Source of the DNA: Eopsaltria australis
Lineage: Eukaryota; Chordata; Aves; Passeriformes; Petroicidae
Direction: 5' to 3'
Assembly: GCA_034509425.1 (NCBI GenBank)
Contig: JAVTVJ010000033.1
Coordinates: 2,542,001-2,606,000 of the forward strand
DNA length: 64,000 nt
The notes beneath the pieces are model-generated. The model worked only from the letters and a program-made list of their open reading frames with translations, was not told where the DNA came from and ran no database searches. Shown here in pieces: positions 50,101 to 62,420 of the stretch (the stretch's first letter is position 1; each line of letters starts with the position of its first letter). Position numbers and translations under genes: made by a program.

Positions 50101-53100
50101 TATCCTCAAAATTTAAATAACTGATAGATTCTAGTCAGTAGGTTAAAAATTCAGTTATTGCAGATAAGAAGCTGAAAACACACACATTTCAATTCAACCA
50201 AATTCAGTTCAATTTTAGTATTTTGCTGGCCAAGTTGCATTTCATTATGAAGAGGTAAAAAATATATGCTGTACGACAAGAATTTTTTTCTTACAAATCT
50301 CTTAGAGAAGTGTTCATGTATCCTGAGGAGTTTTCAGCTGATATTTTCAAAACTGCTGATACAAAATATAATCAACATTTCTAGGAAAAGAAGAATGAAA
50401 TTAAAGTTTTACTATCTTATTTTTCAAACAGAAAAAAATCTAACGTATATATTTTCTTTTTGTTTAGCTGATGGTTTTTAAGGTCTGTTTTCTACAATTA
50501 TATTGAAAGTTCCTGCTTTATTATTAAATGGGAATGATATTTCAATATTATTCTCTTCAAAGAATAATTATATAAAGCACTTTGCCAAAACTGTAGACAT
50601 ACAGTGAAAGTAAGTGCAAACATACTGGGATAAATAAGCATGCATTGTCTGTGCTGATTAACTTGATAGTTCTCTAGTCATTCCTATTTTAGAAATGTGT
50701 GGCTTTTTCTCCCTTTGCCCAATGAATCTTCACATATCCTTTAAATTGTAAGTCATCACCAAAATCAATTCACATTTCTCTAGCATTCTCCCCTCTGTAT
50801 TGCATACCACCAATCTAATTACCAACTAACTATGTGTTGCATGAACTTAACAATATTTTCACTGGAAGGTGTTATTTTGAGTTTCCATTTTTTTTTATTA
50901 CTAACCTTTCTAAGAAATAAAGCTCACTCTTGGGGTAGGCATGCACGTTAATTATGTGAATCTGCTGGCTGATTCATTGGTTTGTCTTGAAAAATATATA
51001 TATATATTTATTTCAATCCTGAAATATTTGATGCTATCGATATCTTCTACAGTCGTAAGCAGTAACCAGGGTTCATTATTTCAGTTGTCACAGAATTACT
51101 TGTTTTAAAGCTACTCTGAATTTAACTCTATTACCAAGGCTGGTCTTCCAGAAACTGTGTTAATAGCTTTCAACTAGCTAAAATTTTGAACTATTCTTTA
51201 AGACTGTTCCACTTTTTAGAAGTTTTCACTGAGTACTTGAGTGCCACATAGCATAGCAGGGCAATGAGTAAACCTTTCCCTTCTGTTCCACTTCATTCTA
51301 TTTCAGTGGAAACCTGAATTTAAGGTGCAACTGCATGGCTTCAGGGGGACTCCAAGTTAAGCAGAATGCTGGCTTTAGGATGTAGATAATTTGATGATGT
51401 GATAGTGAGAATAATTGAGGGAAATAACTTCAGTAGTCACCAATCTTTCTCTAGCATTTTGGGCTGAGGACTAGTGTACTTAGATAAGGTTGTTAAGTAT
51501 TTTCTTTAAAATCCCATGGAAGATACTGCAGCAGGCACGCTTAGCAAGAACTGAACTATAGATAGTAACCTCTGTGGAAGAAACAGTTCCATTATCTTAA
51601 ATAATGGATTTCAGGGGAAGAAAGATAAAGACATATCCCCTTGTTATTTAAAATACTCTAAGCATCAGGATCAAAAATGGGAGATATATTTCTCTGTGGT
51701 ATGAGTGCAAAAAAAAAATTATAAAGTGCAATGACTATGAGATTTTTAATGCACACAAGGTTCTTGACATTAATCTGTCATTGCACAAATTTTTCAGCTA
51801 CAGTACTTGTCTTCTGTAACTGGAAGGCTTGACTGACTTGTTCATGAATGTGACGGGTTTGGGAAAAAAATCCCTAAGTGGAAACAAAGGTAAAGCTTTT
51901 TCTTTTTTTTTTTTTTTTTTTTTTTAAGTCAAAAAGGATGTGACAGAAACAGGTAGAAAGTGATTTATAGCAGCTGACATGTGGAGCTGTTAGTCCTGCT
52001 TTTATTCTGTATGTCTTTTTGCCTCTGGTGTTAACCCTATGTCTGTCAGTAGTTTTAATCTGTTGTTCCAACATAAAAGCAAGAATCCATAGTAACATCA
52101 TCCCACCAAAAATTGATGTGATTTATCATAGCACAGAGGTCTCTAGAGGGATGACTGGTGAAAGGCTGTCATTCTGTGACACTCTCAGAAAGATTCTTTT
52201 AAAAGTCGAAGGAATTGCAAGGGTCACTTCTGCAAAATCTATGTTAGTCACTGAAAGCTGTAGAAGCTTCTTTTGCTTGCTGAAGCCTCTCACTTGCATG
52301 GGAATAAAATTCCAGGTGGAAACTGGCACTGTCAGATGTAAGCTATTAAATAAATTGAAGTACATGTTTGTATAAAGATCCAGACAGATATGTTTGCAAA
52401 CTTGGCCTTAAAGAGGGAACACTGAAAGAGTCCATCATTATTTAAAGGCAGATTTTTGAAAAATGTTTAAAAGTGAGTCCTAAAAATGTCTGTCTCCTTT
52501 ATATAATGAGACTTTGTTGTAGGCAGATGTACTTGTATCTATGATTCCTATTCAACTATACATAGCAGAAAAAATGCTTCACTTTCTCTCCCACACAAAA
52601 TCCAAAGTAGATCCTTTTAAAATCAGACAGCAACCATCAGGAAATTTTGGTATGAGTGGCTCATTTTTCAAATATTTTTAATTTTAAATTAATTTAATTA
52701 TATGAAAGGTTTAAGATTATCATCAGCAAGAAAATATTCTCTTTACATCTTAACAGCAATGAAATATTGGGGTTTTGGAGGTCTTGTTGTTTGGGTTTCT
52801 TTCCCCAGAAATGGCTCTTTTGTAGGAATGTAAAACAAATTTACTGGGTGAGTATCTATGCTCTGTAAACATAGGTGACAATGGTACAGCCATGATGGGA
52901 TCACTGAGGTTGCAACTTGTTTGTAAATCATGAATTCATTTACATAAGGCTTTTTCTCTAGCACATGGGCAGAGGTTATGTCTGTTCTGCTTATCTTTGA
53001 GATGAATCAGTCTGAATATACCTGTCTCTTCCCTATTGCTTAAATGATCTCTTATAACAGATTATACTGTTTAGACAGCAAAGGTTAGGTGAGATAAATC

Positions 53101-53904
53101 TTTCTGCAAATGGTTGAAGAGAATAGTCAGTATATAATGAATTCTTCTGTAGTGTAGCATTTGTAAAATTAAAGAAGTAAATTCTATGGTTTTTAAGGAA
53201 AAGAGAAAAAATTTGAAAAAAACAATGACACTGGTTTCGATTTTTTTTGCTGGTAACCTAGAGAAATTTTACTAAAGCTGTACTCATACCAAGGGAAATT
53301 AGTGAAAGAAATTAATGATATTCCTGTATTGCTTAAGGCCAGCTTTTGTTGCCATAGGGTGCTGTCCTCAGAAATACATGGATAAAAGGGCTCTTTATGA
53401 TGTAGCCTCCCTTTTATAGAGATATTTTCTCAGTGTCTAGGCAGTCCAAGCATTGTTGTCCATTTACTATACGCTCTGCCTCAACTTGAACATCACTGGG
53501 ATAGAGAAACCTTCTTTAAGTGGCTCTTTGGTGAGCACAAGGCGTTATGACTGTGCTGATTTTTGTACAGAAGCCCTGTGTGTGAGGTAAGTAGCGGGAG
53601 CGTGATATGAGTTACCAGTAAGGTGTGTTGGTCTTGCTAGGAAAGAAAGTAGGCGGCACTATGGCATCTATCTTTGCCTCATGAGTTCTTTCTCTGAAGG
53701 CCTTAGATTTTAGGTTCCTGTCACCACTGTTTTGAAATGGTCTTTTCTGTCTCTCACAACGGGGGATTCTCTGTCCATGGGAGGTGGCAGACTGTGGGCA
53801 TTCAAGATCATGTCCAGAGCTTCCAGCCAGGCATAGGTGTCCTTACTCAGTAGCAGTAATACTGCAGTAATAGACAGCAAATTGCGTCCTAAATCATATT
53901 GTCA
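47111..53904. other. No recognised gene; simple repeats only
   Basis: Unique-looking AT-rich DNA. Simple repeats: GTTT run near 49818-49838, TA run at 50993-51007, and a T23 run at 51903-51925. The 155-codon frame at 48760-49227 on - has scattered aromatic residues but no domain that I know. No exon or RNA gene is recognised. Confidence 0.55.
51903..51925. repeat. Uninterrupted T23 homopolymer
   Basis: Twenty-three T on + (A on -). CR1 does not leave poly(A) tails, so this is unlikely to be a CR1 end. It could be a simple mononucleotide microsatellite or the tail of a minus-strand processed copy. The sequence to its right (51926-52380) contains no gene that I recognise. Confidence 0.9.
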
Positions 53905-54995
53905 CAGAAACATTTAGGTTGGAAAGGAACTTTAAGATCATAATTTCCAACTGTTAATCTTAGTCTTCCACTAAATCATATCCCTAAGCACCACATCTAC
54001 ATGTTTTCAATGCCTCCATGGATGGTAACTACCCTGGTCAATCTGTTACAATGCTTGACTATGCTTTTAGTGGGGAAATTTTTCCCAATATCCAATCTAA
54101 ACCCCTCTTGATGCAACCGGAGGCCATTTCCTTACCTCTTATTGCTTGGTTCTTGGGAGAAAAGACTGACCCTCACACTGCTACACCCTCCTTTCAGGTA
54201 ACTGTAGTGAGTGATAATGTCACCCCGAGCCTCCTTTTCTCCAGGCTAAACAACCAGAGCTCCCTCAGCCACTTCTTACAGGACTCACTCTCTAAACCCT
54301 TCAAAGCTTTGTTGCCCTTGTTGGACTTGTTTGAGCCCCTCAATGTCCTGATCACAGTGAGGGGCCAAGAACTGGACACAGGACTCAAGGTGGGACCTCA
54401 CCAGTGCCCAGTACAGAGGGAAAATCACTCTCTTTGTCCTGCTGGCCACACTGTTTCTGATACTGGTCAGGACACCTCCATTTTTTGTTAATATATTTAG
54501 AGAAACAATTTTTATTGTCAGTAGGCAGATTAAGTTCTAATTGGGCTTTGGCCTCTCTAACTTTCTCCCTGCATAACCTCACAACATCTCTCTGGTTGTG
54601 ACCTCTGTAGTTGCCTGCCCCTTCTTACAGAGGTGATACATTCAACCTTTTTTCTTGAGTTCCAGCCAAAGCTCCCTGTTCAGCCAGGCCAGTCTTCCCA
54701 TCTGGCTCATCTTTCAGGGACAGCCTAGTCCTACGCCTTTAAGATTTCCTTCTTGAAAAATATCCAGCTTTCCTGAGCCCCTTTGCTATTCAGGACAGCC
54801 CCCCAAGGGACTCTCAGTCAGGCTCTTAAACAGGCCCAAGTCTGCTCTGCAAGTTCAAGGAGGTGGTTTTGATTAGCCCCCTCCTTCTCCAAGAATTGAA
54901 AACTCCATCTATTTAATGACCATTTTGCCCAGAATGGCCTCCAATGGTTGCATCACCCACCTGCCCTTCTCTGTTCACAAAGAACATGAAGCAGG
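53905..54995 (-). mobile_element. CR1 LINE, internally deleted: reverse-transcriptase core missing
   Basis: The longest CR1 copy here, on -. On + it starts at the degraded 3' end (TCACAGAAACATTTAGGTTGG), then 3' UTR and the end of ORF2 up to about 54484: CTCCTTTTCTCCAGGCTAAA, GGACACAGGACTCAAGGTGG, CTGCTGGCCACACTG. From 54485 to about 54995 it switches to a far upstream part of ORF2: on - the codons read [22 protein letters not shown] (54485-54582), preceded by the linker after the endonuclease and the last part of the endonuclease (near 54900-54980). About 1 kb holding the fingers and palm of the RT is absent. Several stops and frameshifts make the copy inactive. The 65-codon frame at 54385-54582 on - runs across the junction but is out of the CR1 frame beyond it. 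The 157-codon frame at 54018-54491 on + is antisense. Confidence 0.87.
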
Positions 54996-57900
54996 TCTCA
55001 AATCCTCTGAATGCTCATTGCGTAGTCTTCTGAGGTCACAAAGATTCTCTGACTATGACTTAATCAAAACCTTGTAATTTTGACTATTCGAGAATTTTAA
55101 ACATGGATAATTAGGTTTTTTGTAATAGGGTGTTTTTTTTACTTACTATTGAAATTTCCTAGTGAAATAATTTGGTTGCATTCTGACAAAACTTCTGTCT
55201 TTGAATGACAGAATTAGGAAGACAAATTAGAAAGCCCTTGCTAGTGAATGTAGAAGATAAAAGAATTGTCCAAGCCAGTGTAGCAAAGAATCAAACCTCT
55301 GAGATAAACTGTGGCAAAGAAGCAAATGAAGCCAGGCACAGTTTTATATAAGTATTCAAAGTTCAAATGCTCTGATCTGTGGTGAGATTTTTTTTGTTTT
55401 GTTTGTTTGTTTATTTGGTTTTTTTCTGTCTCTTTTAAAAAGAAAAGTTTAAAAAATAATAGTTTTTTCAGGGCAATTGGATTACCAGCCTGTAATGATT
55501 TTGTTTTCAAAGCATTAAGGCCAAGCTATTTGCATTCATCTGTGATGAAGCAGAAATAGGATTTGTCAACAAGTCATAAAAACAACAAGAAATTAGCCTG
55601 TCATCACATAATACACAGTTAACCCCTACAATAGCAACTTATGCTGAGATAATACAGAGAAAAGAGTACATGAGGTGAACTAAATTCTTTGAAATACTAG
55701 TAATTAGGATTTTAATGTTAGACTGAAAATAAGCCATTAAATGACATGAAAAGGAGAATTTTGAATGTACTAAGTGACAAGATGTCGAAAGAAAGATCTG
55801 TAAGAAGAAACTGAATAAAAGAGCTGAGATGTTTACTACGTATTAACAAAAATGACAAGCATCCTAAAGACAGAGAAAATGCAAATTGAGAAGGCAACTG
55901 TGATTAAATGAAAGTAAACAAGCTGGAACAAGGAGGAAAGGTCTTTCTATAAATTGCTTTACTTTGGGAATATGTCCTGATCAAATGAGATGGTTACATA
56001 AGACTGTCAAAAGGCACCATTAAGCCTATTACCGATAGGCTGCTCAGCTACCATATAATCAAAGTGTGTTAAAGGATTCTTTTTGATAACACTGACATTA
56101 AAAGATATCATCAGACTCAGCTATTACTGTCTGTAATAGAACCACAAGTAATATGAGTTGAAATGTGCTCAGTAAGATCAACATGTTGCTCATCATGGCT
56201 GAGGTTTGTTCTGTCATACTGCTTTTAAACAGACTGTTTATTTCATTTAATAGTTATAAAGAAATACCATCCAATGGGAATGTTCTGATTTATCCTTCAA
56301 GTAGTCAGTAGAAAAGTTGGCATTAAGTCAGTCTTTCATCTCCCAATTCTATTTTCATCTTTTTTTGCTAACATGTCAGTGAACAAACTAATAAAAAAAT
56401 TCAAATTCAAATGCAGCTCAAATCCATTATAACATGCCTTAGCAAGCTGTCATTTACTTCCACTAAGCATATAAAGCACTGGATCAAATTAATCTGTGCT
56501 TGCAATATCTAGAAGAAAATGAAAGTTAAAAAAACCTTAATTTCAAGGTTTCATCTTTTGAGTCAATTGTGAGAAATGAATCCATAGCAATTAGCAATGA
56601 AGCATTAAAGAATTGCTAGAATTACACACAAATTACCTTTGCAAATAGATTCAAAGTTGAAGATCTTGAAACTGAAACACAGCATTCTTTTGAGTGAATT
56701 GGTGCAGATAATGTGTTAATGGGAGATCATGGGAGATAAATGATTGTCAAGAACAGTGGTTGATAAGTAATTGATTTTCACTTTTGTAATCAAAGAATTA
56801 GCCTGATTGGAAGCAAACAAAGATTCTTCTCTTTTTCTTTTTTTTTTTTCTAAAATGTAAAGGTTAACAGAATTCAGATGGAATTTTTTTTTAAAAAAAT
56901 CTTATTTCGTTATATTTGAGATGTATCTTAAAACAATGCAAAATAAAAGTGTTTGCCTGCCATAATTATCTCTATATCAAACTCCAGGTTAATCTTCTAT
57001 ATTGGCTGTGATTTCCTTTGACATGAATAGGAGCCTAAGTTCCTATTTTAGATGTTGATATATGTGCTTAGACAATGAAATGCAGGTCAAATGTATCCTG
57101 TTTTTCCATCATACACAGTTAAGTCTATTTGGATGAACTGCATCCCTTTCCTACTTACGGGTGGAATGAGTTGCTCTGTGGAGGTTCCTCTATTTACTTC
57201 TATGGCAAGATGTTAAGAGAGATCTTTTAAAAAGTGGCTGTCAGACTAGAAAATCCCCTGTCAGGATGTGATATCAGCTCCTGGCTACATGTAATTTCAA
57301 CTGACAAAATTTCATGTCATACATGGGAGAAAGTGGACACAACCCTTTGCAAAATATTCCAAAAAGCAAGAATAAAAGCATTTATCTGGACAGTGGGTCC
57401 AGACATCAAGGAGCAGGGGAAGATCTTGAACTTTGATCTTGTATATGCATACTGGATGAATACTTTAATTCTTGGGTAACGGTAAAAGACTTTTAGTGTA
57501 TAAATTAGGGAAAAAAACCTCTGTTGACATTTTTCAGTGAAGCCAACTTCCCTCCCCCAAAATTTTTGTATCATCAAGCAGAATTTTTTTGATTGAAGCA
57601 AATTTAATTATTAAAAATATTATATTAGTGAAAAATATTGCAATACTAAATCAGAATAGACTCCCTATTGGCTCATTTTTCCTTCATGTGATCAAAATTT
57701 TGCTGGAGGTAACCTGCCACTCAAACATTCAGTATTTTATTAATTTTGAAAAGGATTCCACTATGCATCAGCAAAATATTTAATGAATTCAGCTCGCCAA
57801 AAAGCATTACAATTAATTTTTTACATGATTTTTATTAATTCGATCCTATTGCACATGAACTGCTTGATCAGAACTGACGTGAAATCATGTCTGCTTGAAA

Positions 57901-58956
57901 AGTTGTGAAAATTTGCATAGGCAGAAAATAATTAGCAAAGCTGGTGCTAAGATAAACCTCTTACTTCAAATAAGTTCTCAGAAACCAATTTTTGTCTCAT
58001 ATACTGATGACAATTTGCAAGCAGTCACCTCTTTTATTATACTCAATTGCTTGCTCAAAGAAAAATGCCATGCTATGAATTGCTAACATCACTTCCCACA
58101 GTAGCTGTGGTTTCCTCGGGGTTCTTTTGGCCAAGTACCAAGCTAGCTCTGCTTGTGACATTTTGTTTGATAACATCATAAAGTGGTAAGGCCATGGAAT
58201 GTATACATAGCCATATGCACTAATAAAGTGTTTATTCTTTAATGTCTCCCAGATGCTTGCCTATAGCTTTTTCCAGAAGTAAAGAGAATGTGTTGTCTGG
58301 ATGTGATCTTGTGTTTATATTGTCTGCTGGGTCTACGTGATAAGTCACATCCTTTCCTCCTTTCCTCCTGTAGAATCAGTAAAGCAAGTGCTGCCTTAAA
58401 GGTCTGTTCCTCTACGTGTAACAAATGCCAGGTCCATTAAATATCTAGGATTAAATGGTAATAAAACCAGAGAAGAGAAGAACCTCACTGAGGGAAAAGC
58501 AGTGTTTAATTTCTGTGTTACATTAAATTACAAAATTCTGTGAGACTCATAATGTTTAACTCAGGGAGTTTTGGAGTTATTAGAATGAACAGAAGAGTTC
58601 CCAAATTTAGGAGAACATTCAAGACACAATATGTTTATTCTGCCATTCATTAAGAAAGGGCACAACACTTGGGATTCTTTATTACTTACCTTTTGAAACT
58701 GTTATTTATGGTAGTTGAGACAGGTGCAAAAGGCAAGTGTTGTGACTACCTTTGTACTTACAGTTTGCACAGCTGTAAATCACCAGCAGAATCAGAGAGT
58801 GCCGCAGGGCAGTAGAAAAGTGAAACCCTGGCTTTTTACCCAGGTAGGAGTATCTGTTCAGCTAAGGCTGAAAATCAATCAAGAAAAATCAATTGAAATA
58901 TTCTTACAAGTCAGTAAAATGAAAATGTAATGTTAGAAGTTTGTCATTGTTTACTC
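54996..58956. other. Repeat-poor AT-rich stretch; no recognised gene
   Basis: A GTTT/TTTG run lies at 55396-55415. From about 55560 to 56960 the sequence has no repeat that I can name and many TAAT/ATTA cores, which would fit conserved non-coding DNA but is also expected from base composition. Open frames near 57234-57601 and 58715-58930 have no domain. Confidence 0.5.
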
Positions 58957-59539
58957 TGTATGGTGAGTTTGGCTGGCGTGGAGTCAAGTGCCTTCAGAGT
59001 AGCTGGTATAGAGCTATGTTATGGATTTGTGGCCAAAACTGTGTTAATATTACAGCAATGTTTTAGCTGCTGCTGAACAACCTCAAGGCCTTTTCTCTTT
59101 CTTACCTCACCTCAGCAGTGAAGAGGCTGGGTGTGCACAAGAAGCTGGGAGAGGACACAGCCAGGCAGCTGACCCCAAGTGATCAAAGGGAAACTCCAGG
59201 CCATAGGGCATCATGTTCAGCATATAGAACTGGGAGAAGAAGAAGGAAGGGGGAGGCATTAAGAGTGATGGCATTTGTCTTCCCAAATCACTGTAGCACT
59301 TGATGGAGCCCGGCTTTCCTGGGGATGGCTGAACACCTGTCTGCTTATGGGAAGTGGTAAATGAATTCCGTGTTACGGTTGTGCAAAAACCAAGCTTTGC
59401 TTTACTTATTGAATTGTCTTTATCTTAACCTGTGAGTTTTTCACTTTTACTTTTCTCTTTTTCTCTCTCATTTTGATGCATAAGGAGTAGGTGAACAGTT
59501 GTGTGGTGTTTAGTTGCCAGTTGGAGTTAAACCAAAACA
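58957..59539 (+). mobile_element. Solo LTR of an avian endogenous retrovirus (sister of 15660-16243)
   Basis: A 583-base LTR, sense on +. It begins TGTATGGTGAGTTTGGCTGG and ends GGAGTTAAACCAAAACA, with TG...CA ends. Internal landmarks are GGTGTGCACAAGAAGCTGGG and ACACAGCCAGGCAGCTGACC, a TATA-like element at 59223, TTGTCTTCCCAAATCACTG, and TTTCCTGGGGATGGCTGAAC. The poly(A) signal has decayed to TTATTGAATTG. The whole order matches the minus-strand LTR at 15660-16243, and the lengths differ by one base. No internal viral sequence or partner LTR is present. Flanks (TTACTC before, CTTTGT after) show no exact duplication. The small frame at 59118-59303 is within the LTR and not a gene. Confidence 0.88.
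59223..59230 (+). promoter_or_regulatory. TATA-like element of the plus-strand LTR
   Basis: TATAGAAC, 266 bases into the LTR, followed by TGGGAGAAGAAG. The position and following purine block match the sister LTR. This is the expected core promoter of the ancestral provirus; current activity is unknown. Confidence 0.5.
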
Positions 59540-61075
59540 CTTTGTCATGAGATACCAGGTAATATTTTTGAAAATGTTCAAATGCTTTTCAAGCCCAAGT
59601 ACTCTTTCAGTTGCAATACAGACATTTAGGCCCAGACTATTTATGCTTGTCAAAACACTTCACAGTGTATGTAATTTATTCTGTGCCTGTTCTAGCAGCA
59701 TCTGCCAGCATAGTGATCATCATCAAGAATGTGATCTTTGGTTGACAGCAGAAACTTCCATTATACAAACAGTTGTACTGTCAAAACTGAACTTTTGCTG
59801 AATTAGCTAATTTTACTTGAAAGGACTGAAAGAGAAAATGTTAGTGGAGGCACTGACTTGTCAGGATGACACCAAATACCTTCAGGTCTGAATTTTTCCT
59901 AGTCCAAAAATAGTTCTAAGTGTGTGCATCCTATTTTACGAAAGTGCAGAACTGTGAAGGCTCACTGTGCAAGATCCAGGACAGGGTTGTGGATCTTCAG
60001 GTTTACCTGTGGAATGCCTAGGTGTTATGGACATGGTCCTACAGAGACCCACATCCCTTATTAACACACTCTCTGTGCACACTCTCTGAGGCACTTCGGA
60101 AAAAAATCCACACAGTCAGCACCTCGAACAGGTTGTAGCTTAAAGTCAGCTTTCCAATGGGAAAATTTTCCACAGAGAGCCACTAAACACTAAGCACAGG
60201 GACAATCCCCTAATGCCACCTGCTGCATATCCCAATAACAATGCAAGAACATAATTTTGTCCAGTGAAGAACCACAGGTAAATGAGGATGATGCAAAGCT
60301 CATACTCATTTTTTAAAACTCTACCTTTTTGGAGTGACAGAAACAGTAGCATTCTGATTCACTAACAAACATATATAATGATAACACATATCAAGAGAAC
60401 AAGAGATTAATTTGTCTGTAGCTCCTGAGGGCATCAAATCAGCTGTTTCTACCTTTTACATGGGAGGCTGTAGATACTTTCCACCCATCGCACTGAAGCT
60501 GTGCAAAAGATGATCTGATGTTGAAGAACATAGCAAAAATCTGATGGTCAGGAATGTCAGCTACAGGGGAGACAGAAACATCATGAACTATATTTTCATT
60601 GCTTCAGATCAAGACTTTTCAAGAAGATGTGCTGAAGCCATATGCAAACTTTTCTTCATTTTTGAAAAGGATCAGATGATATATAATCACCATTCATATG
60701 CAGACAGTTAGTTTAAATGACCTAACAGGTACCTTTTGTCCTTTATTTCTGTGGTTCTATATGCCAAAGCATTAATATTAACTGGAAATTATCAGGTAAA
60801 GTGAATAAGTTCTGTAAGATTTACTTTACGTTGGCCTAGATAAGAATTAAATAGTGGTGAAACAGATTTAAATATATGAAGAGCTAAAAATAAATTACAC
60901 AATATAATGTTTGCATTATTACTGTATTCTCCTCAAAACACTTGGTGTCAACTTATTTTAAAAGATATTCAATGTTTTAGGAAAGCTCTGCCTTAACAGT
61001 AACAAAAAAAGAGGACTTTTTCTATACTGAGGATAAACTAACAGTAATGATTGGCTGGGTTTTTCTAGAATGCCA
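59540..61075. other. No recognised gene or repeat
   Basis: Unique-looking DNA between the solo LTR and the composite CR1. Only small open frames without domains are present (for example 60146-60352 on -). Confidence 0.55.
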
Positions 61076-61402
61076 TAGAATCATAAAATGGTTTAGGTTA
61101 GAAGGGACCTTAAAGGTCATCTAGTTCCAGCCCCCCTGTCACAGTCACGTTATATGTTCCACTAGTTCAGGTTGCTCAAAGCCCCACCCAACCTGGCCTT
61201 GAACACTTCCAGGGATGGGGCAAAAATGAGTTCTCTGTGCAACCTGTTCCAGTGCCTCACCACCCTCACAGTAAAAAGTTTTCTCACATATCTAATCTAA
61301 ACCTACCCTCTTTCAGTTCCTCCTTATCCTGTCACTGTATTTCCTTGTCCTCTCAAGCTCTCTTGTAAGCCTCTCTCAAGCTCTCTTGTAAGCCCCTTTT
61401 GA
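61076..61402 (-). mobile_element. CR1 LINE, 3' half of a copy split by an LTR-like insertion
   Basis: On + it opens TAGAATCATAAAATGGTTTA (reverse of terminal octamers), then AAGGGACCTTAAAGGTCATC, CTAGTTCAGGTTGCTCAAAG, GCCTCACCACCCTCACAGTA and TCCTTATCCTGTCACTGTAT, and stops near AAGCCCCTTTT. The remainder of the same CR1 continues at 62953. It contains a 23-base tandem duplication at 61351-61396. Confidence 0.92.
61351..61396. repeat. Two-copy tandem duplication, 23-base period, inside CR1
   Basis: TCTCAAGCTCTCTTGTAAGCC occurs at 61351-61371 and again at 61374-61394. The recalled CR1 consensus has only one such segment here, so this is a local slippage event in this copy. Confidence 0.9.
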
Positions 61403-61540
61403 TGTAGTGGTTTCAGTTTGCCTATTTGAGTTTCTGGGTAAATGCCAGCACACTTACCAAAATTTACCTGATTTTTTTGTTGTGAGATAAGGATTAATAG
61501 TAGGCAAAGTAGGCTCAAACTTTAGGGAATATAAAGAGAA

Positions 61541-61546
61541 TTTATT
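61541..61546 (-). terminator. Candidate poly(A) signal of the LTR-like insertion
   Basis: TTTATT on + gives AATAAA on -, in the phrase ATTAATAAATTCTC, with a T/G-rich region downstream on -. The placement near one end supports minus orientation of the insertion. A plus-strand AATAAA at about 61569 also exists, so it is not decisive. Confidence 0.4.
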
Positions 61547-61604
61547 AATAGACTTAAAAAAAAGAACAATAAAGATCAGGAATCAGAACAAAACCTTTAG
61601 AACA

Positions 61605-61635
61605 CCCTTCTTCCCCTCCCCCCCCCCACCCCTCC
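61605..61635 (-). repeat. C-rich/G-rich tract able to form a G-quadruplex on the minus strand
   Basis: On + there are consecutive C-runs (CCC, CCCC, a run of ten C, CCCC) with one- to four-base gaps. On - these are four or more G-runs of at least three, a classical quadruplex pattern. It lies within the LTR-like insertion and may also cause sequencing or assembly length errors. Confidence 0.75.
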
Positions 61636-62420
61636 ATTTTTTTCCCACTGACTGTACAAAAAGACAACATCTCGACTTTTAGTTAGTTTAATACCTCTGG
61701 AATAACCTTTTCTCAGTTCATGTAAGGAGAAAAGTTTTCTCTTGCTTTATCATGCTGATTTCCCATAGGAAATATAGTTCCTATGGTTGTCAGCCTCACA
61801 ACCAGCAGCTGCCTGGAAGAAAAAGATCTGCTTGTGGCGGAAGATCCCTGCCCCCACACCAGTAGCCTTCCCACAGCTACTACAGGGCAGATCATGAAAG
61901 TCTATGGGGTCTAAGGATGAGCAGTTCTATTACAGCAGCAAAGGAATTCCCTTCTTTGTTAATGGTAACACAAGTTCTCAAGGGACAAGGGACAGTTTAC
62001 AGTCTTTGTTGTCTCTGTTCAAGCTTCTCCTCAGGCTGTATTTACATCAGCATTTGCTTGTCTCACACAGGTGTTTTGGCTCACTGGCTGCAGTTAGAAT
62101 CTCACATCCCTTTAGACTATTTTCTCATGTATTACAGGATATGTATTAGCTTAGTCTATCAACATGTCTTTACAAGAGAAGTTTCAGCCTCTAAGTTAGG
62201 ACACTCCTCATCTCCTCCCTCTCTGGATATAGGCCTTGCTACATTCATTAACTTGGGGTCTTTATGTTGTACCTTTTGCAGGTGTCTTCACTCTTTCTGT
62301 TTCTGTGCAGGGGGAAACAGATGTTTGCAAGTTCCATCCTGACATTGAAAGGTTAATTTATCTCTCGGCCGGGCAATGGTCACATGACCTCTGCCCATGC
62401 TATTTGAGTGTAACATTCTC

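Noticed and set aside
54018..54491. 157-codon plus-strand open frame
   Set aside because: It is the antisense of the CR1 copy on -; such long antisense frames are common over CR1 ORF2.
58957..59539. Possible full provirus around the plus-strand LTR
   Set aside because: No primer-binding site, gag/pol/env-like coding or second LTR was seen on either side.
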